A DNA stretch of 19,610 nt from Deltaproteobacteria bacterium (GTDB taxonomy: Bacteria > Desulfobacterota > Desulfovibrionia > Desulfovibrionales > Desulfovibrionaceae), in the NCBI GenBank assembly GCA_025350085.1, contig JANXYI010000017.1:1-19610 (forward strand), in the 5' to 3' direction. Numbering within the stretch: the stretch's first letter is position 1; every line of letters starts with the position of its first letter. A program made the position numbers and the translations under genes. Under the pieces are notes generated by a model. That model was given only the letters and a program-made list of their open reading frames with translations, was not told the DNA's origin and did not search any database. Positions 13,971-19,610 of this stretch are shown here, piece by piece.

Positions 13971-15554
13971 TCATACCATCTGCATACCTCTGCAAAGATT
14001 AAGGTTTCTTAACCTTCCGGACGTACCCCATTGCGCATGTGGGCGGTTGGGGTCGTGGGTAAGGCCCCCACACTGCCCCACTTTCCACGACAGGCCAGGT
14101 CCCCCCCTAAAGTCTTCCTGGATACCCCCTCTATCCATTACTGGTGCGCATAACACGGCAACATGCCAATTTTGCAGAGCAATTTGCTCATGAATGGGCC
14201 ATTTCTCCTTCACGGGGATTGCCACCCCGGCAATGTCTTTGGACGCAGAAAGCATGGCCTCGCGCAATGCGTCCGAATGAGACAGCGCGACAAGGAAACT
14301 GTCGTGGATTGGCACGGGCACCACGCCACCGTCCAAAAGCGTGAGAATGACGTGCTCGGCAATTTCCGAATCCTTCCGTTGAAGCCGCAGGCCAGCGCCC
14401 GTAAAGAACGCGGCTGAAATTGGCTTGTGTCGTTCCACCAGGGCCTCAAACGCCGGAATAAGCCACCTGTCGGTCAGACACTCGTGGAAGGAAGCCAACA
14501 TATCTGGTCTGTCGTGTATGTCCTTGCGTACCGCTTTGATAGCCTTCGCACGATCATCCGCGTTGATAGCGGCCAGCATCAACAGTTTGAACACTTTTCG
14601 GAATTCATGGGGCCATCCTGGCGGGACATAGACTTCCCCTTCGATCATGAGCCCCCGTTCGGCATAGAGCAGGGTCGGGTGAATAGCCTTGAAATCCAGT
14701 TCCATGACGGGCTCGCCATTTATGCGAATGAAGCGGCGCAGCTCGCGAGGCACACTTTGCACCCAATGACGGTAGAATCTCCCGCCGTAATCGAAAGTCT
14801 CGTTGAACACCCGGCACAACTGGTTGCGCAGAGGGTGCGGCGGGATGAGTGTCTTTTTGCCATTGAGGCGGTTAATGAAGTTTTCGATGTACTCCTTCTC
14901 TGTGATGTGTAGCTCAATGTTCGCTGCACTCAGGGCTTCATTGATGCGCCTCACGTTTTCCTTGAAGGGTCGGGCTGTGGCGGCATGGATGCCTCGGCTG
15001 ATGTTGATTGGCTTGCCCGGTTCGCCGTTGAGTTTCGGCCCACGCAGGATCACAAGTCCCCTGTCCTGAAGTTCGACGGAATCATGGTTGATGCGGTGCC
15101 GGATGAACAGGGACACCAGCTTATCCGTTGCCCGGATGCGTGTCCTGCGCCTGAACGCTCCAAAGTGTATACCCCTGTGCAGTTCAATGAATCCCGCACG
15201 GTGTAAGGCATGAACGGCAGTCGTCGTGGGTTTGTACTTGAGCCACAGCTTCCGCAGACGTGAACCATGGGCATAGTCAGTACTGCGCATGGGCATGACG
15301 AGAAACGGATTGCCTTGGGTTGCCCAGGCGGCCCAGAGATTCGCCATGATTGTGCCCAAAGCCTCTCGAACAGGCTTATCCGCCTGAAAGCCTGATTCTA
15401 TGAGGAAGGCACGGACAGCGGCGGCAACCTCAGGCTTTCCCCTGCGCGGAACTACGTCGAGTATGACGGCATATTCCAGGTTTGTGTGAGCCCGTTCGCC
15501 CTGGTAGATGCATACTGCTCCAATGGACAGCGAGGGAGAGGAGGCAGGCGTCAT
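13971..15554 (-). CDS. polymerase-like protein (family A DNA polymerase / T7 RNAP-type palm motifs) with winged-helix N-terminus
   Basis: I recognise no named family, but the 527-residue protein contains a plausible palm-domain set. Motif A-like VMELDFKAIHPTLLY (283-296) puts D287 where family A enzymes have DYSQIELR. A motif B-like R319-x3-K323 sits in FRKVFKLLMLAAINA. Motif C-like VPIHDSFLV (414-422) has H417-D418, as in T7-type RNA polymerase HDSFGT and Pol I VHDE. Residues about 98-150 look like a winged helix (TTTAVHALHRAGFIEL then RRTRIRATDKLVSLF). No 3'-5' exonuclease motifs are evident. Superfamily A-related polymerases of transposons and viruses (the TV-Pol group) are the nearest idea. 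Start ATG at 15554 overlaps the zinc protein stop (ATGA), so it is the last gene of the AlpA operon. A replicase, primer-making or RNA-synthesising role is inference. Confidence 0.6.
   Translation of the reverse strand: MTPASSPSLSIGAVCIYQGERAHTNLEYAVILDVVPRRGKPEVAAAVRAFLIESGFQADKPVREALGTIMANLWAAWATQGNPFLVMPMRSTDYAHGSRLRKLWLKYKPTTTAVHALHRAGFIELHRGIHFGAFRRRTRIRATDKLVSLFIRHRINHDSVELQDRGLVILRGPKLNGEPGKPINISRGIHAATARPFKENVRRINEALSAANIELHITEKEYIENFINRLNGKKTLIPPHPLRNQLCRVFNETFDYGGRFYRHWVQSVPRELRRFIRINGEPVMELDFKAIHPTLLYAERGLMIEGEVYVPPGWPHEFRKVFKLLMLAAINADDRAKAIKAVRKDIHDRPDMLASFHECLTDRWLIPAFEALVERHKPISAAFFTGAGLRLQRKDSEIAEHVILTLLDGGVVPVPIHDSFLVALSHSDALREAMLSASKDIAGVAIPVKEKWPIHEQIALQNWHVAVLCAPVMDRGGIQEDFRGGPGLSWKVGQCGGLTHDPNRPHAQWGTSGRLRNLNLCRGMQMV
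13999..14014. promoter_or_regulatory. second TTAAG-N5-TTAACC box
   Basis: TTAAGGTTTCTTAACC repeats the pattern found at 7959-7974. It also contains a small inverted repeat AAGGTT/AACCTT and is located inside the 3' end of the polymerase-like reading frame, about 190 bp upstream of the FlxA-like gene, so its use as an operator is doubtful. Confidence 0.2.
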
Positions 15555-16045
15555 GCCCCACCCCCAAACAAAATGTTAAATACTGCCCCAGAATCGTTCG
15601 AAATATGCTCGGGGCTACCTACCCCTAGGCCATGCCCTTTCGTGGCCTTCTTGGGCGCAAAACAGGCCTCTGCGCCTGGGTTTTGGCGCTGCTTTTTCGC
15701 CTGTTCCCTGCGATGTTCTCTGTAGTTCTCAGAGACAAGGCGCTTGCCCAATCGATGCGGCCACAGCGCACAAGCAGGCTGAGACTCGCTGAAGTCCTCA
15801 AAGGCCCAGCATTCGCGTGGTCCACCAACACCAGAGGAGCACTCAAGGCACCTAGCGTGGATGGCCCGCAGTGGGTTTCGCCTCCTGCCATTTGTCTTCT
15901 TGGGCAGCCGGAATGAGAACAAGGGGCGGCACAGAGGGGAGACACAGGTAATGGGGTTGCCGCCATTGCACCAACGGCAATAGGCGCGCACGGCCATAAG
16001 AGGAGTGCGGAGTTTTCCGTTATACACTGGGGTGGGGGTGCTCAT
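15551..16045 (-). CDS. double zinc-knuckle protein of the integrative element
   Basis: This 164-residue basic protein contains two similar Cys4 modules: C23, C26, C34, C39 (AVRAYCRWCNGG ... CRPLF) and C66, C69, C79, C92 (AIHARCLECSSG ... CALWP). Their flanks match each other (AxRAxC-x2-C, then C-x-LF/LW and a basic tail), so they arose by duplication. Single modules of this sort (IRAYCLECSGG...CPLY) are common in small phage and prophage proteins. The C-terminal third is Lys/Arg/Gln-rich and may bind nucleic acid. I place the start at ATG 16045, one base past the AlpA stop (TGA-A-ATG), rather than further upstream inside that gene. The stop overlaps the polymerase-like gene, so the three are translated as a unit. 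Confidence 0.75.
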   Translation of the reverse strand: MSTPTPVYNGKLRTPLMAVRAYCRWCNGGNPITCVSPLCRPLFSFRLPKKTNGRRRNPLRAIHARCLECSSGVGGPRECWAFEDFSESQPACALWPHRLGKRLVSENYREHRREQAKKQRQNPGAEACFAPKKATKGHGLGVGSPEHISNDSGAVFNILFGGGA

Positions 16046-16046
16046 T

Positions 16047-16271
16047 TCACTCCCCCTCGGAAACGCGGTCCACAAAGGCCAAGAGGTCAGAACCACGCCA
16101 GCGTGTCATCCGCTTCCCCATGCGTACGGGCTTGGGGAAACGTCCAGACCTCACCCCGGCCCACCAAGTAGAGGCGGACATGTCAAAGAGCGGTGGGCAG
16201 CCTTCCTTGGTTCGGACAATGGTCTTGATGCGGTAGAGGCCGTTGGGGTCGATACGGGTATCGTTGGTCAT
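16047..16271 (-). CDS. AlpA-like helix-turn-helix regulator / excisionase
   Basis: The 74-residue protein has the AlpA/MerR-like pattern: YRIKTIV at the start of the helix-turn-helix, SASTWWAGVRSGRFPKPVRMG in the middle (recognition helix W-x4-SGRFPKP-R-G) and TRWRGSDLLAFV at the end. In P4-like elements AlpA homologues activate or direct excision by the integrase and can control nearby replication genes. Here it is the first gene of the operon with the zinc-knuckle and polymerase-like genes. The ATG at 16271 is preceded by AGGAGGATA. Promoter elements must lie between 16272 and the terminator at 16369-16406. Confidence 0.85.
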   Translation of the reverse strand: MTNDTRIDPNGLYRIKTIVRTKEGCPPLFDMSASTWWAGVRSGRFPKPVRMGKRMTRWRGSDLLAFVDRVSEGE

Positions 16272-16368
16272 GGTCGGTATCCTCCTTGGATGTTGTTCCT
16301 CGGAAGATACTCATTGAAAATCTTACGTCATTCCGGGTAATTCCGTGAGTCCGTCACTTTGCCATAGA

Positions 16369-16406
16369 AAATCCCCCGAATCCGTGCAACGGGGTTCGGG
16401 GGATTT
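16369..16406 (-). terminator. terminator of the coiled-coil gene
   Basis: A perfect 12-bp stem AAATCCCCCGAA/TTCGGGGGATTT with a 14-nt loop. On the minus strand it ends in TTTTC and lies 61 bp past the stop of the upstream gene, separating it from the AlpA operon. Confidence 0.8.
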
Positions 16407-16466
16407 CATTCTGCACAAATTACGCGAGAACTGTGCTGCTTCCTCGTTTCCCACGGAATCAGGCGA

Positions 16467-17411
16467 TCAGTCTTGCCGCGGTGGACCGGGTTCCCTAGAA
16501 ACGTGGTCATCAGGTAGCGCTTTGCGAAGGACTTCAAGAACTACGTCTGGAAGTTCCCCACCATGTTTTTTCGCAATGGCCTGAAGTTGGTTTCGCTTCC
16601 GGGGCTTAGGCCCCCCGTGCCCACATTCAAGGGCGATCCTCACTAGGCGTTCAGCGTAGTCCTTCCACTTCTCGACTCTTTTAACTGCTGCGGCCTCTGT
16701 GGCGCTGGCAGTTTTCGCTACCCTTGGAGTCACTGTTTTGATTGTTGCGCGCTCGCCTTCTAGTTCACCGCGCAGGACAGCATTTTCATGTTCTAGGGCT
16801 GCCACCTTGTCAGCAAGAGATTGGTTCTCTTCCCTCAGACGTTCCCCACCTCGCGCCAGGAGGGAGGTCTTACGGATGTTGTCGGCGTTTTCGGTTTCCC
16901 ACTTGTGTAAGTCGTAGATATGAACGAACGCTCCGGCTAGCTCGTCTGGGTATCTTGGCGGGCGGGCGCGCTCGATGAGTTGATATTGCAGCTGGCCTGT
17001 CTCCGACCCAAGTACCCCCAAAACGTCAAACGGATTACACCCCCAGCGCTTTGCAAGGGCATCACAGCATATCCATTCCGCTTCGGCCCCTTCCAAGCTC
17101 TGCTTAAACTCCGGGTGTTGAGCTTCAAGCCGTTCAACGTCTTCAGGACTAAACACAACGTGCTCAAAATCATGAGCACCACTCATTGTGCCGTATTCAT
17201 CCACCTGGAACTCTTCAAACACAGATTTTACGACCTTGCAAAAACACATCGGCTCACCCGTGATGAGCCTCTCGGTTGTTTTCGGCAAGTAGGCCGGGAG
17301 CGCTCCATCCTCGATCATTACCCCCAAGTGTGAAGCGTCAACCCTCGGCCAACGCCTTATGATATCTAAATAATTAAGTGGGTTGAGCACGTGAACGAAT
17401 TCCTTTGACAT
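16467..17411 (-). CDS. coiled-coil protein of the integrative element, unknown function
   Basis: I do not recognise this 314-residue protein. It starts with a stretch rich in Leu/Ile/Trp (VHVLNPLNYLDIIRRWP), has four or so cysteines scattered over residues 56-125 without a clear metal motif, a middle part ICCDALAKRWGCNPFDVL (114-131) that could be a helix-turn-helix, a coiled coil at about 188-225 (ERLREENQSLADKV then ALEHENAVLRGELEGE), and a basic C-terminal region (KPRKRNQLQAIAKKHGG). Charge pattern and length suit a DNA-binding regulator or a phage-control factor. It lies between the integrase and the AlpA operon, has its own terminator, and its start region carries an inverted repeat that looks like an operator. 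ATG 17411 follows GGAGGGG. Confidence 0.75.
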   Translation of the reverse strand: MSKEFVHVLNPLNYLDIIRRWPRVDASHLGVMIEDGALPAYLPKTTERLITGEPMCFCKVVKSVFEEFQVDEYGTMSGAHDFEHVVFSPEDVERLEAQHPEFKQSLEGAEAEWICCDALAKRWGCNPFDVLGVLGSETGQLQYQLIERARPPRYPDELAGAFVHIYDLHKWETENADNIRKTSLLARGGERLREENQSLADKVAALEHENAVLRGELEGERATIKTVTPRVAKTASATEAAAVKRVEKWKDYAERLVRIALECGHGGPKPRKRNQLQAIAKKHGGELPDVVLEVLRKALPDDHVSREPGPPRQD

Positions 17412-17427
17412 GCCAAAAGCCCCCCTC

Positions 17428-17447
17428 CTTTACATCTCCTTGTAAAG
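17428..17447 (-). promoter_or_regulatory. inverted repeat in the leader of the coiled-coil gene, candidate operator
   Basis: CTTTACA-N6-TGTAAAG is a perfect 7-bp inverted repeat lying directly upstream of the GGAGGGG ribosome site (its spacer reads AGGAGA on the coding strand). Protein binding or a hairpin here would affect expression of the gene at 16467-17411, fitting autoregulation. Confidence 0.5.
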
Positions 17448-17586
17448 TCCAGGGCAGGCCCTTAAAAGCGGCTATTCGGCATCGCGGATCAGCTGGAGCC
17501 TAGACCCAGGAACGGTGGTTTAAGTCTAAACAACTTTGTTCGTGCTAGGCAAGTACTTAGATTGATTACACCACTTGGCCATAAAT

Positions 17587-18813
17587 TCATTCTCCGGCAG
17601 TCGCCTTGAAGATCGGCACCACCTTGCCACCCTCGCGCAACGCGTCCAGATAATCCGCCCACGCCTGCATCATGCGGCGGCGCTCGGGCATGAACTCGGC
17701 ATAGTTGTACGCGGCCCGCACCCCGTTGCGCTCGGCATGGGCAAGCTGGCGTTCTATGGCGTCCCTGTTCCACCCCTGCTCATTCAGCAGCGTTGACGCC
17801 ATTGACCGAAAGCCATGGCCCGTCAGTTCTTCCTTGCTGTACCCCAGGCGGCGCAGGCCGGCATTGACGGTATTTTCACTCATGGGACGTTCCCCGGTGC
17901 GCTCGGAGGGGAACAGGTAGCGGCCCCCCCCAGTGAGGGGGCGCAGGGCGTCCAGCACGGCTAAGGCTTGTCGTGAGAGCGGGACAATGTGCTGCTCTTT
18001 CATTTTCATCTTGTGGCCGGGTATGCGCCACTCTGCGGCCTCTGTGTCGAACTCGGACCACTCGGCATGGCGCAATTCTCCGGGGCGCACGAAAGTCAGC
18101 GGGGCAAGACGCAGCGCGTAGGTTGTGACCGATGAACCCTCATACCCCCACAAGGCGCGCATGAGCGGCCCAACGGCCTTGGGGTCCGTGATGCTGGCCC
18201 GGTGCTTTTCCACCACCGTAACAAGCGCCCCACGCAGGGAGGGTGTAGGGTCGGATTCAATCAAATCAGAGGAAACGGCGTAGCGAAATATCTGGCCGCA
18301 ACACTGCAAGGTGCGCCGGGCCGTTTCATGGCAGCCCCGGCCCTCAATCACTCGCACGGCCTCAAGGATAATTTTGGGGGTAACTTTCTTGATCGGGAGG
18401 TTGCCGAATGGGGGTAACAACTCCCGTTCGAGACGGCGCATGATGTTGTACGCCGTGCTCTCGGTCCAGCCGGGGCGTTGCTTCTCATACCAGTCCAGGG
18501 CCACCACCTGAAAAGTAAGGGCATCCTCTGCGGCCTGGGCCTGCTCTTCCCTTCGGATTGCGCCGGGGTCTGTGCCCTGCGTCAAGAGCTTGCGGGCCGC
18601 GTCCCTGCGTTCCCGAGCTTCCGCCAGGGTAACGTCTGGGTACGTGCCGAGGCTCAAAAGCTTTTCCTTACCCCCAAAGCGGTACTTGAAACGCCACCAC
18701 TTACCCCCATTCGGGGATATGAGCAGGAAGAGCCCTCTTTCGTCTGGGAGCTTGCGAGGTTTCGCGGCAGGCTTGGCGTTGATAATGGCGGCATTGGTGA
18801 GTTTTCCGGCCAT
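17587..18813 (-). CDS. int: P4-type tyrosine integrase
   Basis: The 408-residue protein is a full-length tyrosine recombinase of the P4 group. It has the N-terminal arm-binding domain (DUF4102 style, LPDERGLFLLISPNGGKWW and LGTYPDVTLAEAR), a core-binding domain (about 95-195), and the catalytic domain with R243 in FVRPGEL, a basic strand HKMKMKEQHIVPLS, H333-x2-R336 in HGFRSMAS, H359 in LAHAE, and nucleophile Y369 in RAAYNY, then the family ending RRRMMQAWADYL. It lies 176 bp from the 3' end of tRNA-Leu, which is the usual target type. The start ATG at 18813 has GGAG upstream, and the ribosome site and start overlap a GTTACCCCC box, so binding of integrase to its arm sites could shut off its own synthesis. 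Confidence 0.95.
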   Translation of the reverse strand: MAGKLTNAAIINAKPAAKPRKLPDERGLFLLISPNGGKWWRFKYRFGGKEKLLSLGTYPDVTLAEARERRDAARKLLTQGTDPGAIRREEQAQAAEDALTFQVVALDWYEKQRPGWTESTAYNIMRRLERELLPPFGNLPIKKVTPKIILEAVRVIEGRGCHETARRTLQCCGQIFRYAVSSDLIESDPTPSLRGALVTVVEKHRASITDPKAVGPLMRALWGYEGSSVTTYALRLAPLTFVRPGELRHAEWSEFDTEAAEWRIPGHKMKMKEQHIVPLSRQALAVLDALRPLTGGGRYLFPSERTGERPMSENTVNAGLRRLGYSKEELTGHGFRSMASTLLNEQGWNRDAIERQLAHAERNGVRAAYNYAEFMPERRRMMQAWADYLDALREGGKVVPIFKATAGE

Positions 18814-18814
18814 T

Positions 18815-18885
18815 GGGGGTAACTCCTTTTGGCTTTTCGGTGTCCAGATGCCCTGTTACCCCCGGAGTTACCCCCAGTTACCCCC
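18815..18885. repeat. integrase arm-type boxes GTTACCCCC (three direct, one inverted)
   Basis: GTTACCCCC occurs on the plus strand at 18855-18863, 18867-18875 and 18877-18885 and on the minus strand at 18823-18815, where it lies between the GGAG and the ATG of int. Two more minus-strand copies are within int (18384-18376, 18418-18410) and near-copies CTTACCCCC at 18667 and 18700. The only other copies found are the two at 2841-2861. Confidence 0.65.
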
Positions 18886-18989
18886 AGATGTCAACGGACG
18901 GCAAAAGAGAACCCCGGACACTACATCCGGGGTTATTCTTTGTGGCTCTAGGGCTATTGGACTTTACTGGACAGTATGAAATGATGGGT

Positions 18990-19000
18990 TGGTACCGGGA
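18990..19000. repeat. right attachment site within the tRNA-Leu 3' end
   Basis: TGGTACCGGGA is the complement of the tRNA-Leu acceptor 3' strand with CCA; the same 11 bases occur at 13876-13886. Wider identity, with a 4-nt gap, is seen with 2771-2788. Confidence 0.55.
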
Positions 19001-19076
19001 GGGGGAATCGAACCCCCAAGGCGTTGCCACCGGTGGATTTTGAGTCCACTGCGTCTACCAATTCCGCCATCCCGGC
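18990..19076 (-). tRNA. tRNA-Leu(CAA)
   Basis: A complete class II tRNA of 87 nt with encoded CCA. The acceptor GCCGGGA pairs with TCCCGGT (first pair G-T), the D arm has GAATTGGTAGACGC, the anticodon stem GTGGA/TCCAC holds CTCAAAA so the anticodon is CAA reading UUG, and the T arm GGGGG-TTCGATT-CCCCC is perfect. It serves as the integration site for the element on its 3' side and remains intact. Confidence 0.97.
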
Positions 19077-19087
19077 ACGAGACGGAA

Positions 19088-19116
19088 GTCATAGGAGAAC
19101 GCCCTTCGTGTGTCAA
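19088..19116 (-). promoter_or_regulatory. sigma-70 promoter of tRNA-Leu
   Basis: Minus strand TTGACA (19116-19111), 17-nt spacer, TATGAC (19093-19088). The predicted start is about 5 nt before the tRNA 5' end. Confidence 0.85.
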
Positions 19117-19447
19117 GGCGCAGGGTTGCCAGCCGCCGAGCCAGGCCCGCCCTGTCAGACCCACAAGTTCGCCGCGACTCTCGACAATTCCCGGCCCGGA
19201 ATCACGCGCATCAATGTGAGTCGGCTGCCAAGCTATTTGCTGGACGGATGCCAAAACTCCTGTTCGCCTGAAACATCAGTCGATTTCCCAAACTTCTTGA
19301 CCGGCCAACTTGAAGAACGTATCAAAAACATCACGTTCAAGGCCTTTCGTCGGCTTTCGGCGCGCGTGGACAAGGACCCGACATGTGCCGGGTATATCCA
19401 GGCATTGCAGGCAACTGGACGTGATTACGCTCAAGGAGACCATTGGC
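19117..19447. other. intergenic region between tRNA-Leu and the cheX-like gene
   Basis: About 330 bp with no frame I trust. A frame beginning at a GTG near 19216 stays open into the cheX-like gene but resembles nothing and overlaps it out of frame. No clear sigma-54 or sigma-28 promoter was seen; AAGGAGA at 19433-19439 is the ribosome site of the next gene. Confidence 0.5.
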
Positions 19448-19610
19448 ATGGATGTGGAACTGGCAAAGCCCTTCGTCAAAGCCGCCATGGACGTCATCGG
19501 CACCATGGCCTTCATCACTCCCCGGCCTGGCAAGCCCTTTGTAAAGAAAAACTCCATGGCTACCGGCGACGTCACCGGGCTCGTGGGTCTCACCGGCGAC
19601 GGCGGCAAGC
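19448..19610 (+). CDS. CheX-like chemotaxis protein, N-terminal part (runs off window)
   Basis: The first 54 codons are visible. The protein starts DVELAKPFVKAAMDVIGTMA and continues with PGKPFVKKNSMATGDVTGLVGLTGD (key features: PFVKA, N-terminal helix, then KN-xx-GDVTG-VGLTG), the pattern of CheX/CheC-type CheY-P phosphatases in Desulfovibrio-like bacteria. The ATG at 19448 has AAGGAGA 8 nt upstream. The catalytic region is outside the window, so phosphatase activity cannot be judged. Confidence 0.8.
   Translation, partial: MDVELAKPFVKAAMDVIGTMAFITPRPGKPFVKKNSMATGDVTGLVGLTGDGGK

Larger units (their letters stand above)
13876..19000. mobile_element. small integrative element in tRNA-Leu (about 5.1 kb)
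   Basis: The element carries, from right to left and all on the minus strand, a P4-type integrase, a coiled-coil protein, and an AlpA-like > zinc-knuckle > polymerase-like operon. Its integrase lies next to the 3' end of tRNA-Leu, and an 11-nt copy of that tRNA end (TGGTACCGGGA) lies at 13876-13886, exactly where gene content changes from the FlxA-like gene to the polymerase-like gene. Excision between the two copies would leave a fully paired tRNA-Leu. No capsid, tail, packaging, relaxase or restriction genes are visible. The left end is the less certain one; see the competing copy at 2771. Confidence 0.7.

Noticed and set aside
14427..14912. Plus-strand 161-codon frame within the polymerase-like gene
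   Set aside because: No ribosome site or family pattern; the minus frame is three times longer, starts in an ATGA junction and has recognisable motifs.
18376..18710. A CRISPR-like array made of the repeated TTACCCCC boxes
   Set aside because: Repeats are only 8-9 bp, irregularly spaced, in both orientations and partly inside the integrase gene; they fit recombinase sites, not CRISPR repeats.
19276..19608. Minus-strand frame opposite the cheX-like gene
   Set aside because: Antisense of the CheX-like start, which has a ribosome site and family pattern.

Overview
The window reads as chromosomal DNA of a GC-rich Gram-negative bacterium, most likely a sulfate reducer of the Desulfovibrio type. 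This rests on the style of the genes (PyrK/PyrD pair, CheX, DUF374 acyltransferase, FlxA-like protein) and is inference, not proof.

Left flank (1-2585), housekeeping: the start of a U32 peptidase/rRNA hydroxylase-type gene (minus) faces away from pyrK-pyrD (plus), which encode the two subunits of class 1B dihydroorotate dehydrogenase. Then come tRNA-Ser(GGA), the 4.5S SRP RNA and its terminator.

Patch 2586-3500 has no credible gene but is full of integration scars. It holds an 18-nt copy of the tRNA-Leu 3' end with a 4-nt gap, two tandem GTTACCCCC boxes identical in spacing to boxes beside the integrase 16 kb away, decayed pieces of tRNA-Lys, tRNA-Arg/Thr and tRNA-Pro, and a second type of tandem box (GGGGACATA).

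Region 3515-13251 looks like an envelope-modification locus. On the minus strand are a DUF374 lysophospholipid acyltransferase, a secreted heptad-repeat RQD protein, and an operon HAD-IB phosphatase > class III aminotransferase > alpha/beta hydrolase. Divergent from that operon is a tightly packed plus-strand operon: OmpR-type response regulator > histidine kinase > two four-TM EamA/ArnE-ArnF-like half transporters > FemAB/GNAT-like transferase. A beta-barrel outer-membrane protein lies convergent to it. My inference is that the two-component system controls synthesis, flipping and transfer of a small amino-bearing group in the envelope. A FlxA-like gene with a FliA-type (sigma-28) promoter candidate follows.

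Region 13876-19000 is a compact integrative element of about 5.1 kb in the 3' end of tRNA-Leu(CAA): P4-type integrase, a coiled-coil protein of unknown function, and an operon of AlpA-like regulator > double zinc-knuckle protein > a protein with what look like family-A/T7-RNAP-type polymerase motifs. An 11-nt copy of the tRNA 3' end lies at its far side. The right flank holds tRNA-Leu with a strong sigma-70 promoter and the start of a cheX-like gene.

Most interesting: the polymerase-like protein on the small element, the mirrored integrase boxes at 2.8 kb and 18.9 kb, and the two-component-controlled envelope cluster between them.
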